From contig NZ_SRXU01000005.1 in the NCBI RefSeq assembly GCF_004792695.1, positions 290,955 to 354,954 on the forward strand: a stretch of DNA of 64,000 bases. The letters run 5' to 3'. Shown here one piece after another: positions 21,459 through 31,189 of this stretch (positions within the stretch are counted from its first letter, which is position 1; each line of letters begins with the position of its first letter). The notes under the pieces were generated by a model. The model was not told the origin of the DNA and made no database searches. It saw only the letters and a list, made by a program, of their open reading frames with translations. Position numbers and translations under genes: made by a program. Origin of the DNA: Sphingomonas naasensis. GTDB lineage: Bacteria > Pseudomonadota > Alphaproteobacteria > Sphingomonadales > Sphingomonadaceae.

Positions 21459-21847
21459 AGCACAATCAGAACGAAGAACGCTCGGTCCGCACGCTCCGCG
21501 TCGGCGAGCAGGTTCGCCACATCCTCTCCGAAATCCTCCAGCGCGGCGACGTGCATGACGAGACGCTGGCCAGCCATATGGTCTCGATCACCGAGGTCCG
21601 CATGTCGCCCGACCTGCGCCACGCCACGGTGTTCGTGAAGCCGCTGCTCGGCAAGGACGAGGAAGCGGTGCTCAAGGCGCTGCGCACCAACACTGCCTAT
21701 CTCCAACGCGAGGTCGCGCACCGGGTGAAGATGAAATACGCCGCCCGGCTCAAATTCCTCGCCGACGAGAGCTTCGACGAAGGCAGCCATATCGAGGCGC
21801 TGCTGCGCTCGCCCGAGGTGGCTCGCGATCTCGGCGACGACGACTAG
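21455..21847 (+). CDS. rbfA: Ribosome-binding factor A
   Basis: 130 aa with the single KH-like RbfA domain: [21 protein letters not shown], then [19 protein letters not shown] and the helix [20 protein letters not shown]. It acts in late 30S maturation and cold adaptation. Start overlaps the preceding thioesterase stop (ATGA). The longer open frame from 21281 is antiphase to the thioesterase and is not used. Confidence 0.95.
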   Translation: MKHNQNEERSVRTLRVGEQVRHILSEILQRGDVHDETLASHMVSITEVRMSPDLRHATVFVKPLLGKDEEAVLKALRTNTAYLQREVAHRVKMKYAARLKFLADESFDEGSHIEALLRSPEVARDLGDDD

Positions 21848-21853
21848 GCCCGC

Positions 21854-22588
21854 ATGCGGGTCAACGTCACGGCCCTGCTGCTTTCGCTGGGGATCGTCGC
21901 CGGCATCGTCGCCGCGCTCGCATCCAGCATCCAGATCCTTCCGTTTCTCGGTACCATCGTCGGGCGCGAAGCGGGTCTGCGCCAGGCGGCCCCGCCGGCC
22001 TCGTGCCGCGAGGTCCGGCGCGATTCCGACGGGCGCTATGCCTTTTCGGGCGATTGCGGCGGGCAGGCACCGGCCCCCGACGGCGCGTTCCTCGTGGTGA
22101 AGAACCCCGGAGAAGGCACGGGGGTCGGCGTGGTCCGCGCCGGGACCGGCGCGGCGATCGGCGATCTCGGTGTGCTCGACGACGGGATGGGGTTCACCGT
22201 CCTGTGGTCGGCGCGCCCGCGCTGGTTCGTCGCCGACCACTATCTCGGCTCCGGGCTCGCCGAGGCGCATCTCTTCGAGATCGTCGACGGCGCGCTCGTG
22301 CCGCGTCCGCGGCTGATCGAGGAGGCGCGCCGCGTGCTGCGCGCGCACGGGCCGTGCCTGCCGGCCGGGCAACTGGTGGTCGCGTCGGTGCGCTGGAGCC
22401 GCGACGGGACGCGGCTCGTGCTGGTCGCCGGCGCCCGGCCCGATGCCTGCGGCACCAACGGCGAATGGGACTGGCTGTGGATGATCGGCGATCCGGCGAC
22501 GGGCCGCGTCGATCCGGCCTCGGTGCGCGTGATTCGCGATCCGCCGCCCAAAGCGCTTCCACAGGATGGCCCTTACGCGTCGCTTTGA
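21854..22588 (+). CDS. Membrane-anchored or secreted hypothetical protein (244 aa)
   Basis: The N-terminus holds one hydrophobic segment (VTALLLSLGIVAGIVAALASS), either a signal anchor or uncleaved signal. The remainder is soluble and beta-rich with cysteines at SCREV, DCGGQ, PCLPAG and ACGTN. No domain recognised. It follows rbfA by six bases and so belongs to the same transcript, but it is not a usual member of this operon. Confidence 0.65.
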   Translation: MRVNVTALLLSLGIVAGIVAALASSIQILPFLGTIVGREAGLRQAAPPASCREVRRDSDGRYAFSGDCGGQAPAPDGAFLVVKNPGEGTGVGVVRAGTGAAIGDLGVLDDGMGFTVLWSARPRWFVADHYLGSGLAEAHLFEIVDGALVPRPRLIEEARRVLRAHGPCLPAGQLVVASVRWSRDGTRLVLVAGARPDACGTNGEWDWLWMIGDPATGRVDPASVRVIRDPPPKALPQDGPYASL

Positions 22589-22606
22589 GCTGCGCTAGCT
22601 CGGGTC

Positions 22607-23209
22607 ATGGCCAAGCTCTATTTCTACTATGCCTCGATGAACGCCGGCAAATCGACCACGCTCCTCCAGGCCGATTTCAATTATCGCGAGCGCGGCATGC
22701 GCACCTTGCTGTTCACCGCCGGAGTGCACGATCGCGGCGGGCACGGCGTGATCGATTCGCGGCTCGGGATCAGCGCGCAGGCGATTCCCTTCGCCGCGGA
22801 TACCGATCTCCAGCAGATTGCCGAGGACGCGCATTTCGAGACGCCGCTCGCCTGCGTGCTGGTCGACGAGGCTCAGTTCCTCTCCGCGACGCAGGTCCGC
22901 CAGCTCGCCGCGCTCTGCGACGAGGACGACATCCCCGTGCTCGCCTACGGGCTGCGCACCGATTTCCAGGGCAAATTGTTCGAAGGCTCGTCGGCGCTGC
23001 TCGCGCTCGCCGATGCGCTGATCGAGATCAAATCGGTCTGCGAATGCGGCCGCAAGGCGACGATGAACCTGCGCGTCGACGATGCCGGTCGGGCGATCCG
23101 CGAAGGCGCGCAGAAGCAGATCGGGGGCAATGAACGCTATGTCGCGCTGTGCCGACGGCACTTTATGCAGCGTACGACGTTACCGGCTGAGCTGTCCTCC
23201 ACTGAATGA
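22607..23209 (+). CDS. tdk: Thymidine kinase
   Basis: 200 aa of the type II (TK1-like) family. P-loop SMNAGKST at residues 10-17, the DEAQF motif (VLVDEAQFLS, around residue 86-90), the lid region FQGKLFEGS, and a zinc site formed by CECGRKA and the C-terminal CRRH. It phosphorylates thymidine for salvage. Encoded within the nusA-pnp gene string, 18 bases after an envelope protein gene. Confidence 0.95.
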   Translation: MAKLYFYYASMNAGKSTTLLQADFNYRERGMRTLLFTAGVHDRGGHGVIDSRLGISAQAIPFAADTDLQQIAEDAHFETPLACVLVDEAQFLSATQVRQLAALCDEDDIPVLAYGLRTDFQGKLFEGSSALLALADALIEIKSVCECGRKATMNLRVDDAGRAIREGAQKQIGGNERYVALCRRHFMQRTTLPAELSSTE

Positions 23210-23218
23210 GGGCCTGCC

Positions 23219-23623
23219 ATGTCCAGAAACCTTCTCCCCCAGCTCGCACTGGCGTTGCTGCTCGGCGCCTGCACGACCACCGGCGAGGCGCCGCCGCGCG
23301 GCTCCGAAGTGTCGATTCCCTTCCTGACCGGCGGTCAGATCCGCACCTTCGAGCCCGAACGCGACGGAAGCGGCGTGTTCATCCAGAACTCGCGGCGCGA
23401 CTGGTTCCATGTCCGCTTCTTCACGCGGTGCAACGAACTGCCCTTCGCCGTACGGATCGGCTTCCAGACCTTCGGCAACAGCAGCACGCTGTCGCGCGGC
23501 GACACGATCATCGCCGGCCGCGACCGCTGCCGCATCTCCAGCATCACCCGCAGCGATCCGCCGCCGAGCCGGCGTCGGCAGCAGCAGGAAGAACCTGAGC
23601 AACCGCCGCCTTCGGGCACCTGA
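23219..23623 (+). CDS. DUF6491-type lipoprotein
   Basis: 134 aa with a lipobox LALLLGAC at residues about 12-19, hence a likely lipoprotein. The small domain that follows has SIPFLTGGQIRTFEPERDG, FIQNSRRDWFHVRF, TRCNELPFAVRIGF and the second cysteine in GRDRCRI. That layout (two Cys, nucleic-acid-like beta pattern) fits the DUF6491 family of unknown function. The tail is Gln/Pro-rich (RRRQQQEEPEQPPP). Confidence 0.75.
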   Translation: MSRNLLPQLALALLLGACTTTGEAPPRGSEVSIPFLTGGQIRTFEPERDGSGVFIQNSRRDWFHVRFFTRCNELPFAVRIGFQTFGNSSTLSRGDTIIAGRDRCRISSITRSDPPPSRRRQQQEEPEQPPPSGT

Positions 23624-23662
23624 CCGCTGGTCGCGCCGCGCGCGCTCGGCTAGGGCGCGCGC

Positions 23663-24616
23663 GTGCATGGCTGGATCATTCTCGACAAACCCCTGGGGCT
23701 CGGCTCGACGCAGGGCGTGAGCGCGGTCAAGCGCGCGCTGCGCGACGGCGGCTATGGCAAGTTCAAGGTCGGCCATGGCGGCACGCTCGACCCGCTGGCG
23801 ACCGGGGTGCTGCCGATCGCGATCGGCGAGGCGACCAAGCTCGCCGGGCGGATGCTCGACAGCGACAAAATCTATGATTTCACGATTCGTTTCGGCGTGC
23901 AGACCGACACGCTCGATCTCGAGGGCAAGGAAATCGCGACCTCGGACATGCGCCCCACGCGCGCCGAGATCGAGACAGTACTGTCGCGCTTCACCGGCGC
24001 AATCGAACAGGTCCCGCCTGCCTATTCCGCGCTCAAGGTCGATGGCGAGCGGGCGTATGATCTCGCGCGTGCCGGCGCGGACGTGGTGCTCGCAACCCGC
24101 GCGGTGACGATTTACGCGCTTCACATCCTCCCCGGAAGGGGAAGGGGGACCGCGCCCGCAGTGCAAGGAGAGCCCAATGACCAGACTCCCCTCCACCGTG
24201 CCGCGGAGGAATTGCAAGAAATCACTCTCACCGCCCATGTCTCCAAGGGCACCTACATCCGCTCACTCGCGCGCGACATCGCGCTGGCGCTCGGCACGGT
24301 CGGCCATGTCACCCTGCTCCGGCGCACCAAGGCGGGGCCGTTCACGCTCGATTCCGCGATTTCGCTGGACAAATTGGCCCACGCCGCTAAGGACCGCGCG
24401 CTTGAACACCTTCTCCTGCCGCTGAGGGCGGGGCTGGACGACATCCCGGCTCTATTCCTCACCCCCGACCAGGCAGGGCTGCTCCGACAGGGGCAGGTTC
24501 TGGCCGGGGTTGCCGCCGACGATGGCCAATATTTCGCGCTGCTGGACATGGTGCCGGTCGCGCTGGTGGAGGCTCAGTCCGGACTCGTCCGGGTCGTCCG
24601 CGGCTTCAATCTGTAA
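23663..24616 (+). CDS. truB: tRNA pseudouridine(55) synthase TruB
   Basis: 317 aa (GTG start). The catalytic Asp is D43 in GHGGTLDPLATGVL. Other family motifs are KIYDFTIRFG, PPAYSALKVDGERAYDLAR and HVSKGTYIRSLARD. Between residues about 155 and 185, where relatives pass directly from one strand to the next, there is an extra stretch rich in Gly, Pro and Arg (ILPGRGRGTAPAVQGEPNDQ) that looks repeat-derived. It makes U55 of tRNA. It precedes rpsO by 21 bases. Confidence 0.93.
   Translation: MHGWIILDKPLGLGSTQGVSAVKRALRDGGYGKFKVGHGGTLDPLATGVLPIAIGEATKLAGRMLDSDKIYDFTIRFGVQTDTLDLEGKEIATSDMRPTRAEIETVLSRFTGAIEQVPPAYSALKVDGERAYDLARAGADVVLATRAVTIYALHILPGRGRGTAPAVQGEPNDQTPLHRAAEELQEITLTAHVSKGTYIRSLARDIALALGTVGHVTLLRRTKAGPFTLDSAISLDKLAHAAKDRALEHLLLPLRAGLDDIPALFLTPDQAGLLRQGQVLAGVAADDGQYFALLDMVPVALVEAQSGLVRVVRGFNL
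24127..24215. repeat. Palindromic repeat inserted in frame inside truB
   Basis: The segment begins CCTCCCCGGAAGGGG, continues GGGGGACCGCGC, and ends with CTCCCCTCCACCGTG. Its complement (CACGGTGGAGGGGAG) mirrors the GGGGGACC edge. This is the sequence style of sphingomonad intergenic palindromes and differs from flanking coding sequence. The reading frame is kept, so about 30 residues are added to the protein. Confidence 0.5.
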
Positions 24617-24637
24617 AGCGATGTCGAAGGAAAACAC

Positions 24638-24907
24638 ATGTCGATCACGCAGGAGCGCAAGGACGCGCTCGTCAAGGAACATGGCCGCGTCAGCGGCGAC
24701 ACCGGCAGCCCCGAAGTCCAGGTTGCGATCCTCACCGAGCGCATCACCAACCTGACCGAGCACTTCAAGACGCACGCCAAGGACAATCACTCGCGCCGCG
24801 GCCTGCTGATGCTGGTCAACAAGCGCCGTTCGCTCCTCGATTATCTTCGCAAGAAGGACGAGGGTCGCTACGCAGACCTGATCGCGAAGCTCGGGCTTCG
24901 CAAGTAA
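24638..24907 (+). CDS. rpsO: 30S ribosomal protein S15
   Basis: 89 aa, the exact usual length. Diagnostic stretches are [36 protein letters not shown] and [16 protein letters not shown]. It binds 16S rRNA in the platform. It sits between truB and pnp as in most proteobacteria; S15 in other species autoregulates its own translation. RBS GAAGGAAAA lies just upstream. Confidence 0.97.
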   Translation: MSITQERKDALVKEHGRVSGDTGSPEVQVAILTERITNLTEHFKTHAKDNHSRRGLLMLVNKRRSLLDYLRKKDEGRYADLIAKLGLRK

Positions 24908-24912
24908 CCGGA

Positions 24913-24937
24913 AGGGCGCCCTCGCGGCGCCCTTTTG
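24913..24937 (+). terminator. Rho-independent terminator after rpsO
   Basis: GGGCGCC (24914-24920) pairs with GGCGCCC (24926-24932) around a CTCGC loop, followed by TTTT. It lies six bases after the rpsO stop and probably partly separates rpsO from pnp. Confidence 0.8.
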
Positions 24938-25027
24938 TCATTCCGGCGTAACCGCCGGGTTCCAGCAAACCGGAGCGCGACGCGCTTCTCCAGCCGCTGG
25001 ACTGGCGCCCGGCCCCGCCGGGATGAC
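24937..25027. repeat. GTCATTCCGG...CGGGATGAC palindromic repeat
   Basis: A 91-base element with outer arms GTCATTCCGGCG and CGCCGGGATGAC and an internal CCAGC...GCTGG pair. It occupies the rpsO-pnp gap together with the terminator. The same edge pattern recurs in short form at 49520-49547. Confidence 0.7.
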
Positions 25028-25123
25028 GACACGGAGAGCGGCAATCCGGCCGTCCTCCACGGGCCAAACCGGCCCGACTCATAGGCCCCCGCCGCATCGG
25101 GCAGCGGGAGTGAAGGAAATCCA

Positions 25124-27490
<2,367 letters not shown>

Positions 27491-27516
27491 ACCTTGGACC
27501 CCAAGGTCCAGGAACG

Positions 27517-27546
27517 AGGGGCTCGCGGCGACGCGGGCCCCTTTTT
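27517..27546 (+). terminator. Rho-independent terminator after pnp
   Basis: GGGGCTCGCG (27518-27527) pairs with CGCGGGCCCC (27532-27541) with one wobble, followed by TTTTT. A smaller stem CCTTGG/CCAAGG lies just before it. This ends the rimP-pnp transcription unit. Confidence 0.85.
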
Positions 27547-27627
27547 CGTTTCGGTTGAGGAAGTTATCCCGCGATTAACGGATATTTCCCGATTGTGTCC
27601 GGGGCCGCGCAGGCGCACACTGCGCGC

Positions 27628-28683
27628 ATGACCACGCCGGGGGGCAAGACCGGGAGCGCAGGGCGCTGGCTCGAGAAGCTGCCGCTGTTCAGGCGGCGTC
27701 CGGCGCTCGCTTTCGCCGCGACACTGGCGATCTGCGCCGTTGCGCTGGCGCTGCGCCTTGCGATCGATCCGGTGCTTCCGCCCGGCTTTCCCTTCCTCAC
27801 TTTCCTGCCCGCGGTGTTCGCTGCGGGGCTTTTGTTCGGTGGGCGGAACGGGATTTTCGCGGGGGTGATCTGCGCCCTGCTCACCCGGCACCTCTTTCTT
27901 CCCCGGCTCGAGAATTTCGCGCTCGCCCCCGGCGCGCGTTCGGCCACGATCATCTTCCTGGTCGTCACCGCGGCGATGATGCTGCTGGTCTATTGGATGC
28001 ACCGATCGACCGCACGTCTGGTCCGCGAGCGTGAGCGCAACGCCCAGCTCGCCCAGACCCGCGCCTTGCTCTTCCGCGAGCTCCAGCACCGCGTGTCGAA
28101 CAATCTGCAGGTCGCCGGCGCGCTGCTCACGCTCCAGCGCTCGGCGGTGTCCGAGCCAGCCGCGCGCCACGCGCTCGACGAGGCGGCGATGCGGCTCACC
28201 GTGATCGGCGGGATCAGCCGCCAGCTCTACGATCTCGAAGGACGCCCGCGCCCGCTTCATCTGCTGCTCGACCCGCTCTGCGCCGATGTCGTGCGCGCCA
28301 GCGGACGCGAGGATATCGGGCTGGTCGTCCATGCCGCGGAGGGGCTCGCGATCCCGCCGCAATCGGCGCTGCCGCTCGGGCTCATCGTCGCCGAGGCGGT
28401 TGCCAATGCGATCGAGCACGGCTTCGTCGGCAAGGGCGGCGCGATCGAGGTCGCCGCGGCCTGCCGCGAGGACGGCGCGCTGGTGGTCGAGGTCGCCGAC
28501 GACGGCATCGGGCTCAGGCCGGGCTTCAACATGGCCGAGCATGGCGGGCTCGGGCTCAGGATCGCGCGGATGCTCGCGAAGCAGCTCGAGGGGAGCTTCG
28601 AGCTGGTCGACGCCGCAGGGACGACCGCGCGGCTGATCATCCCGGCGGGATGCGAGACGATGCGCGACGGCACGGAGGAATGA
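27628..28683 (+). CDS. Membrane sensor histidine kinase (DUF4118 + HisKA_2)
   Basis: 351 aa from the ATG at 27628. Residues about 25-125 hold a DUF4118-type membrane domain with four spans (FAATLAICAVALALRL, FPFLTFLPAVFAAGLLFG and others). The phospho-acceptor is His154 in FRELQHRVSNNLQV, the HisKA_2 family. The ATPase domain has an N box in EAVANAIEHGF and G boxes DDGIGL and GGLGL. No response regulator adjoins it, so its partner is elsewhere. Such kinases often feed alphaproteobacterial general-stress or light responses. Confidence 0.88.
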   Translation: MTTPGGKTGSAGRWLEKLPLFRRRPALAFAATLAICAVALALRLAIDPVLPPGFPFLTFLPAVFAAGLLFGGRNGIFAGVICALLTRHLFLPRLENFALAPGARSATIIFLVVTAAMMLLVYWMHRSTARLVRERERNAQLAQTRALLFRELQHRVSNNLQVAGALLTLQRSAVSEPAARHALDEAAMRLTVIGGISRQLYDLEGRPRPLHLLLDPLCADVVRASGREDIGLVVHAAEGLAIPPQSALPLGLIVAEAVANAIEHGFVGKGGAIEVAAACREDGALVVEVADDGIGLRPGFNMAEHGGLGLRIARMLAKQLEGSFELVDAAGTTARLIIPAGCETMRDGTEE

Positions 28684-28686
28684 AAT

Positions 28687-28754
28687 CCAGGGGGTTCTGT
28701 TGCCCGGCCCCCCTGGCGGCCGCTGGAATCCCCTTCTGTTGCCCGGTGGGGTCC
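28687..28754. repeat. Two hairpins with an identical loop at the tmRNA coding-piece 3' end
   Basis: On the plus strand TTCTGTTGCCCGG occurs at 28695-28707 and 28734-28746. The first is enclosed by CCAGGGGG and CCCCCTGG; the second by CCCC (28730-28733) and GGGG (28748-28751) with an outer GGA/TCC. Stem sequences differ while loops are identical, which suggests a conserved loop function in the RNA. Confidence 0.7.
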
Positions 28755-28797
28755 GACCGCGCATTTTGGAATAACCTTAGGCCGTTAGGCCGTGGGG

Positions 28798-28833
28798 TTA
28801 CGCCGCAATAGCGAGTGCTTCGTTATCGTTGGC
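28798..28833 (-). other. tmRNA proteolysis-tag reading frame
   Basis: Eleven codons starting with the resume codon GCC encode ANDNEALAIAA and are closed by TAA. The AND start and the hydrophobic Ala-Ala end match tags recognised by ClpXP in alphaproteobacteria. Confidence 0.92.
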
Positions 28834-29030
28834 ACTTGTGTAATGGACCGTCACAGTGGCCCACGCTGAGAGATAGATAGCGCTTTTCAACACACGTCGA
28901 TCCTGGTTCGGCCCCGTCAGAAACGGTGTCCAGATACACCACCATTTATGGTGGAGCCGCCGGGTACTGCCCCCGGGTCCGCTGTGCCTATTGCACGCCT
29001 TCGTTTATCCCCATAGCCGACCGAGGCCGG

Positions 29031-29128
29031 CAAATCCCTATATAGGGCCTTCGCGCTTAATGAAAAGGTCAGGTTGGCCGACCTAGGGCCTTCACACCGA
29101 TGCAATCACTTGGCATGAAGGATGCCTC
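29031..29128. promoter_or_regulatory. Divergent ssrA / Rrf2 promoter region
   Basis: The perfect palindrome CCCTATATAGGG (29036-29047) supplies a minus-strand TATATA -10 element that would start ssrA near 29032. The 10-mer TAGGGCCTTC is directly repeated at 29043-29052 and 29084-29093, and AGGTC/GACCT form a small dyad between them. No convincing -35 box is seen for ssrA. Confidence 0.5.
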
Positions 29129-29560
29129 ATGTTGACGCAGCGTTCCCGCTACGCGCTCCGCGCGATGCTTTTCCTCACCCAGCAGCAGGCCGCTACCGGG
29201 CCCGTGCCGATGGGCCGCATCGCCACCGAGGCCAATGTGCCGCGCAAATTTCTCGAGCTGATCCTCGCCGATCTGCGCGAGGCCGGGTTCCTCGTCTCGA
29301 CGCGCGGCAAGATGGGCGGCTATCGCCTCGCCCGCCCGCCGCACATGATCTCGCTCGGCGAGATCATCCGGGTGATCGAAGGGCCGCTCGCTTTGGTCCC
29401 CTGCGTCAGCCGCACCGCCTATCGCCCGTGCGGCGACTGCAAGGACGAGGCAAGCTGCGCGATCCGCCACGCGATGGCACGCGTGCGGGACGAGACCGCG
29501 CGCATCCTCGACGGCACCAGCCTCGCCGATGCCGTCGCCGAGGAGCTCGCCGCGGCCTAG
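29129..29560 (+). CDS. Rrf2-family transcriptional regulator
   Basis: 143 aa. The winged helix-turn-helix begins MLTQRSRYALRAMLFL and recognises DNA through VPRKFLELILADLREAGF and RGKMGGYRLAR. Cysteines at 92, 101, 104 and 110 (PCVSRTAYRPCGDC then EASC) could hold an Fe-S cluster, as in IscR/RirA/NsrR-type sensors. RBS AAGGA is eight bases upstream. Its stop overlaps the mscL stop (CTAG). Target genes unknown. Confidence 0.9.
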   Translation: MLTQRSRYALRAMLFLTQQQAATGPVPMGRIATEANVPRKFLELILADLREAGFLVSTRGKMGGYRLARPPHMISLGEIIRVIEGPLALVPCVSRTAYRPCGDCKDEASCAIRHAMARVRDETARILDGTSLADAVAEELAAA

Positions 29561-29988
29561 ACCGCGTTGCGCTTTTTCAACTCGTCGCGGATCTCGCGCA
29601 GCAATTCGACTTCCGCCGGATCCGCCGCGGCTTCCTCATGGCTGCGCAGCACCTTGTTGGCGAAGCGCACCAGCAGGAAGATCATGAGAGCGAGGATCAG
29701 GAAGTTGATCACCACCGTGACGAACTGGCCGAAGCCGAGCAGCGGCACCCCCGCCGCCTTGAGCGCCGCATAATCGGTCAGCGATCCGGCATAGCCCGCC
29801 GGCACCGCGCCCAGCTTGATGAAATAGCTCGAGAAATCGAGCCCGCCGAACAGCGCCCCGACCACCGGCATGATGATGTCATCGGTCAGCGACTTGGTGA
29901 TCGTGCCGAAGGCGGCGCCGATGATCACGCCCACCGCGAGATCTAGCACGTTGCCGCGCGCGATGAAGGTCCGGAATTCCTTCCACAT
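29557..29988 (-). CDS. mscL: Large-conductance mechanosensitive channel MscL
   Basis: 143 aa with two membrane helices: TM1 FIARGNVLDLAVGVIIGAAF (residues about 8-27) with the conserved pore helix and ITKSLTDDIIMP, and TM2 TVVINFLILALMIFLLVRF near 88-106. The C-terminal helix PAEVELLREIRDELKKR is the cytoplasmic bundle. It opens under hypo-osmotic membrane tension. Convergent with the Rrf2 gene, sharing CTAG. Confidence 0.96.
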   Translation of the reverse strand: MWKEFRTFIARGNVLDLAVGVIIGAAFGTITKSLTDDIIMPVVGALFGGLDFSSYFIKLGAVPAGYAGSLTDYAALKAAGVPLLGFGQFVTVVINFLILALMIFLLVRFANKVLRSHEEAAADPAEVELLREIRDELKKRNAV

Positions 29989-30110
29989 GGCACCAAACTC
30001 CCTGCTGTCGGTTCACCTCGTTACGCAAGCATGTCCGATTTCGCTTTCGGGCTCCAGTGTTGCCGTCGTATAAGACACCCACCAACCAGATCCGGAGGAT
30101 CCACCAGGTG

Positions 30111-30695
30111 ATGAAGTTTCGTGTCGCGCTCGCCCTTGTCGGCGCCGTCCTGCTCTCCGCTTGTGGACTCAACAGCGTGCCGACCGCGGAGGAGAATGCG
30201 AAGGCGAAGTTCGCGACCTATCAGTCGGCGATCCAGCGTCGCGCGGATCTGCTCCCCAATCTCGCCGCGACGGTGAAGGGCTCGGCCGATTTCGAGAAGA
30301 GCACGCAGGTCGCCGTGGCCGAAGCGCGCGCCAAGACGGGCTCGGCGCAGCTCAGCCCTGACCAGCTCACCGATCCGGCCAAGGTTCAGGCGTTTGGCGC
30401 GGCGCAGGCGGCGGCCAGCGCGGCCCTGACCCGCATCATTACCGAAGCGCCCCCCGAGCTGCGCTCGACCGAGAATTTCGGCAAGTTGCAGGACCAGATC
30501 GAAGGCGCCGAGAACCGCATCTGGGTGGCGCTGGGCGACTACAACAAGGCGGTGCAGGAATATAACACCCGCATCCGCACCTTCCCCGACGCGGTCGGCG
30601 CGAAGATCTTCTACGGCGCCAAGCCGATGGTGCCGTTCGAGGCCCGCCCCGGCGCCGAGAACGCGCCGAAGATCGACTTCGGGAACGGCAGCTGA
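30111..30695 (+). CDS. lemA: LemA-family lipoprotein
   Basis: 194 aa with a lipobox (LVGAVLLSACG, Cys near residue 17). LemA features: YQSAIQRRADLLPNL, then a long helical bundle with EAPPELRSTENFGKLQDQ, IEGAENRIWVALGDYNKAVQ and YNTRIRTFPD. These proteins form a four-helix coiled domain at the envelope; function unknown. It starts a five-gene string with three TPM-domain genes and a NUDIX gene. GGAGGA lies about 12 bases upstream. A TATAAG box at 30068-30073 may be its -10. Confidence 0.92.
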   Translation: MKFRVALALVGAVLLSACGLNSVPTAEENAKAKFATYQSAIQRRADLLPNLAATVKGSADFEKSTQVAVAEARAKTGSAQLSPDQLTDPAKVQAFGAAQAAASAALTRIITEAPPELRSTENFGKLQDQIEGAENRIWVALGDYNKAVQEYNTRIRTFPDAVGAKIFYGAKPMVPFEARPGAENAPKIDFGNGS

Positions 30696-31189
30696 TCTTC
30701 CGATCGGTCTTGCTTTGCGCCGCGCTCACGGCCTGTGGGGCGGCGGCGCCGACCGGGCAGGCCGGGCCGGCCGGGTATGACCTCCCGGTACTCACCGGGC
30801 GCGTTGTCGACATTGCGGACCTTTTGCCGGGCGATGTCGAAGCGAAGCTCGCTGAGCGGCTCGCCGGGGTCGAAGCGCAATCGAAGCACCAGTTCGTGGT
30901 CGTCACGGTGAGAAGCCTTAGCGGGCATAGCGTCGAGGACTATGGCGTCACGCTCGGTCGTCACTGGGGCATCGGCCGCAAAGGGCTCGATGACGGCGTG
31001 CTGCTGCTCGTCGCGCCCAATGAGCGCAAAGTCCGCATCGAAGTCGGCTATGGCCTCGAAAAGGCACTGACCGACGAGGAAGCGGGCAGCATCATCCGTA
31101 CCGATATTCTGCCAGGCTTCAGGGCCGGCCGGATGGCCGAAGGCATCGTCGCCGGCAGCGAGAGCATCATTCGCGAGATTACCCAATGA
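30692..31189 (+). CDS. TPM-domain lipoprotein (short)
   Basis: About 165 aa. The start is uncertain: a TTG at 30710 or a CTG at 30692 that overlaps the lemA stop (CTGA); the latter gives a more normal signal, IFRSVLLCAALTAC. The TPM domain shows VVDIADLLPGDVEAKLAERL, QFVVVTVRSLSG, GIGRKGLDDGVLLLVAPNERKVRIEVGYGLE. Unlike its paralogue next door it lacks the membrane helix and Gly-rich tail. TPM domains act in protein quality control or phosphatase-like roles. Confidence 0.8.
   Translation: MIFRSVLLCAALTACGAAAPTGQAGPAGYDLPVLTGRVVDIADLLPGDVEAKLAERLAGVEAQSKHQFVVVTVRSLSGHSVEDYGVTLGRHWGIGRKGLDDGVLLLVAPNERKVRIEVGYGLEKALTDEEAGSIIRTDILPGFRAGRMAEGIVAGSESIIREITQ

Larger units (their letters stand above)
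28687..29030 (-). ncRNA. ssrA: Circularly permuted two-piece tmRNA (alphaproteobacterial type)
   Basis: Reading the minus strand, the acceptor piece (about 29030-28949) ends GGGGGCAGTACCCGGCGG then CTCCACCA, a T-arm and acceptor with encoded CCA. A 33-base spacer (28948-28916) follows. The coding piece begins at 28915 with GGGGCCG, which pairs with CGGCTCC to give a 7-bp acceptor stem including the alanine-identity G-U at the third pair. The tag frame (28833-28798) reads ANDNEALAIAA then TAA. Outer ends are approximate. It rescues stalled ribosomes with SmpB. Confidence 0.93.
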
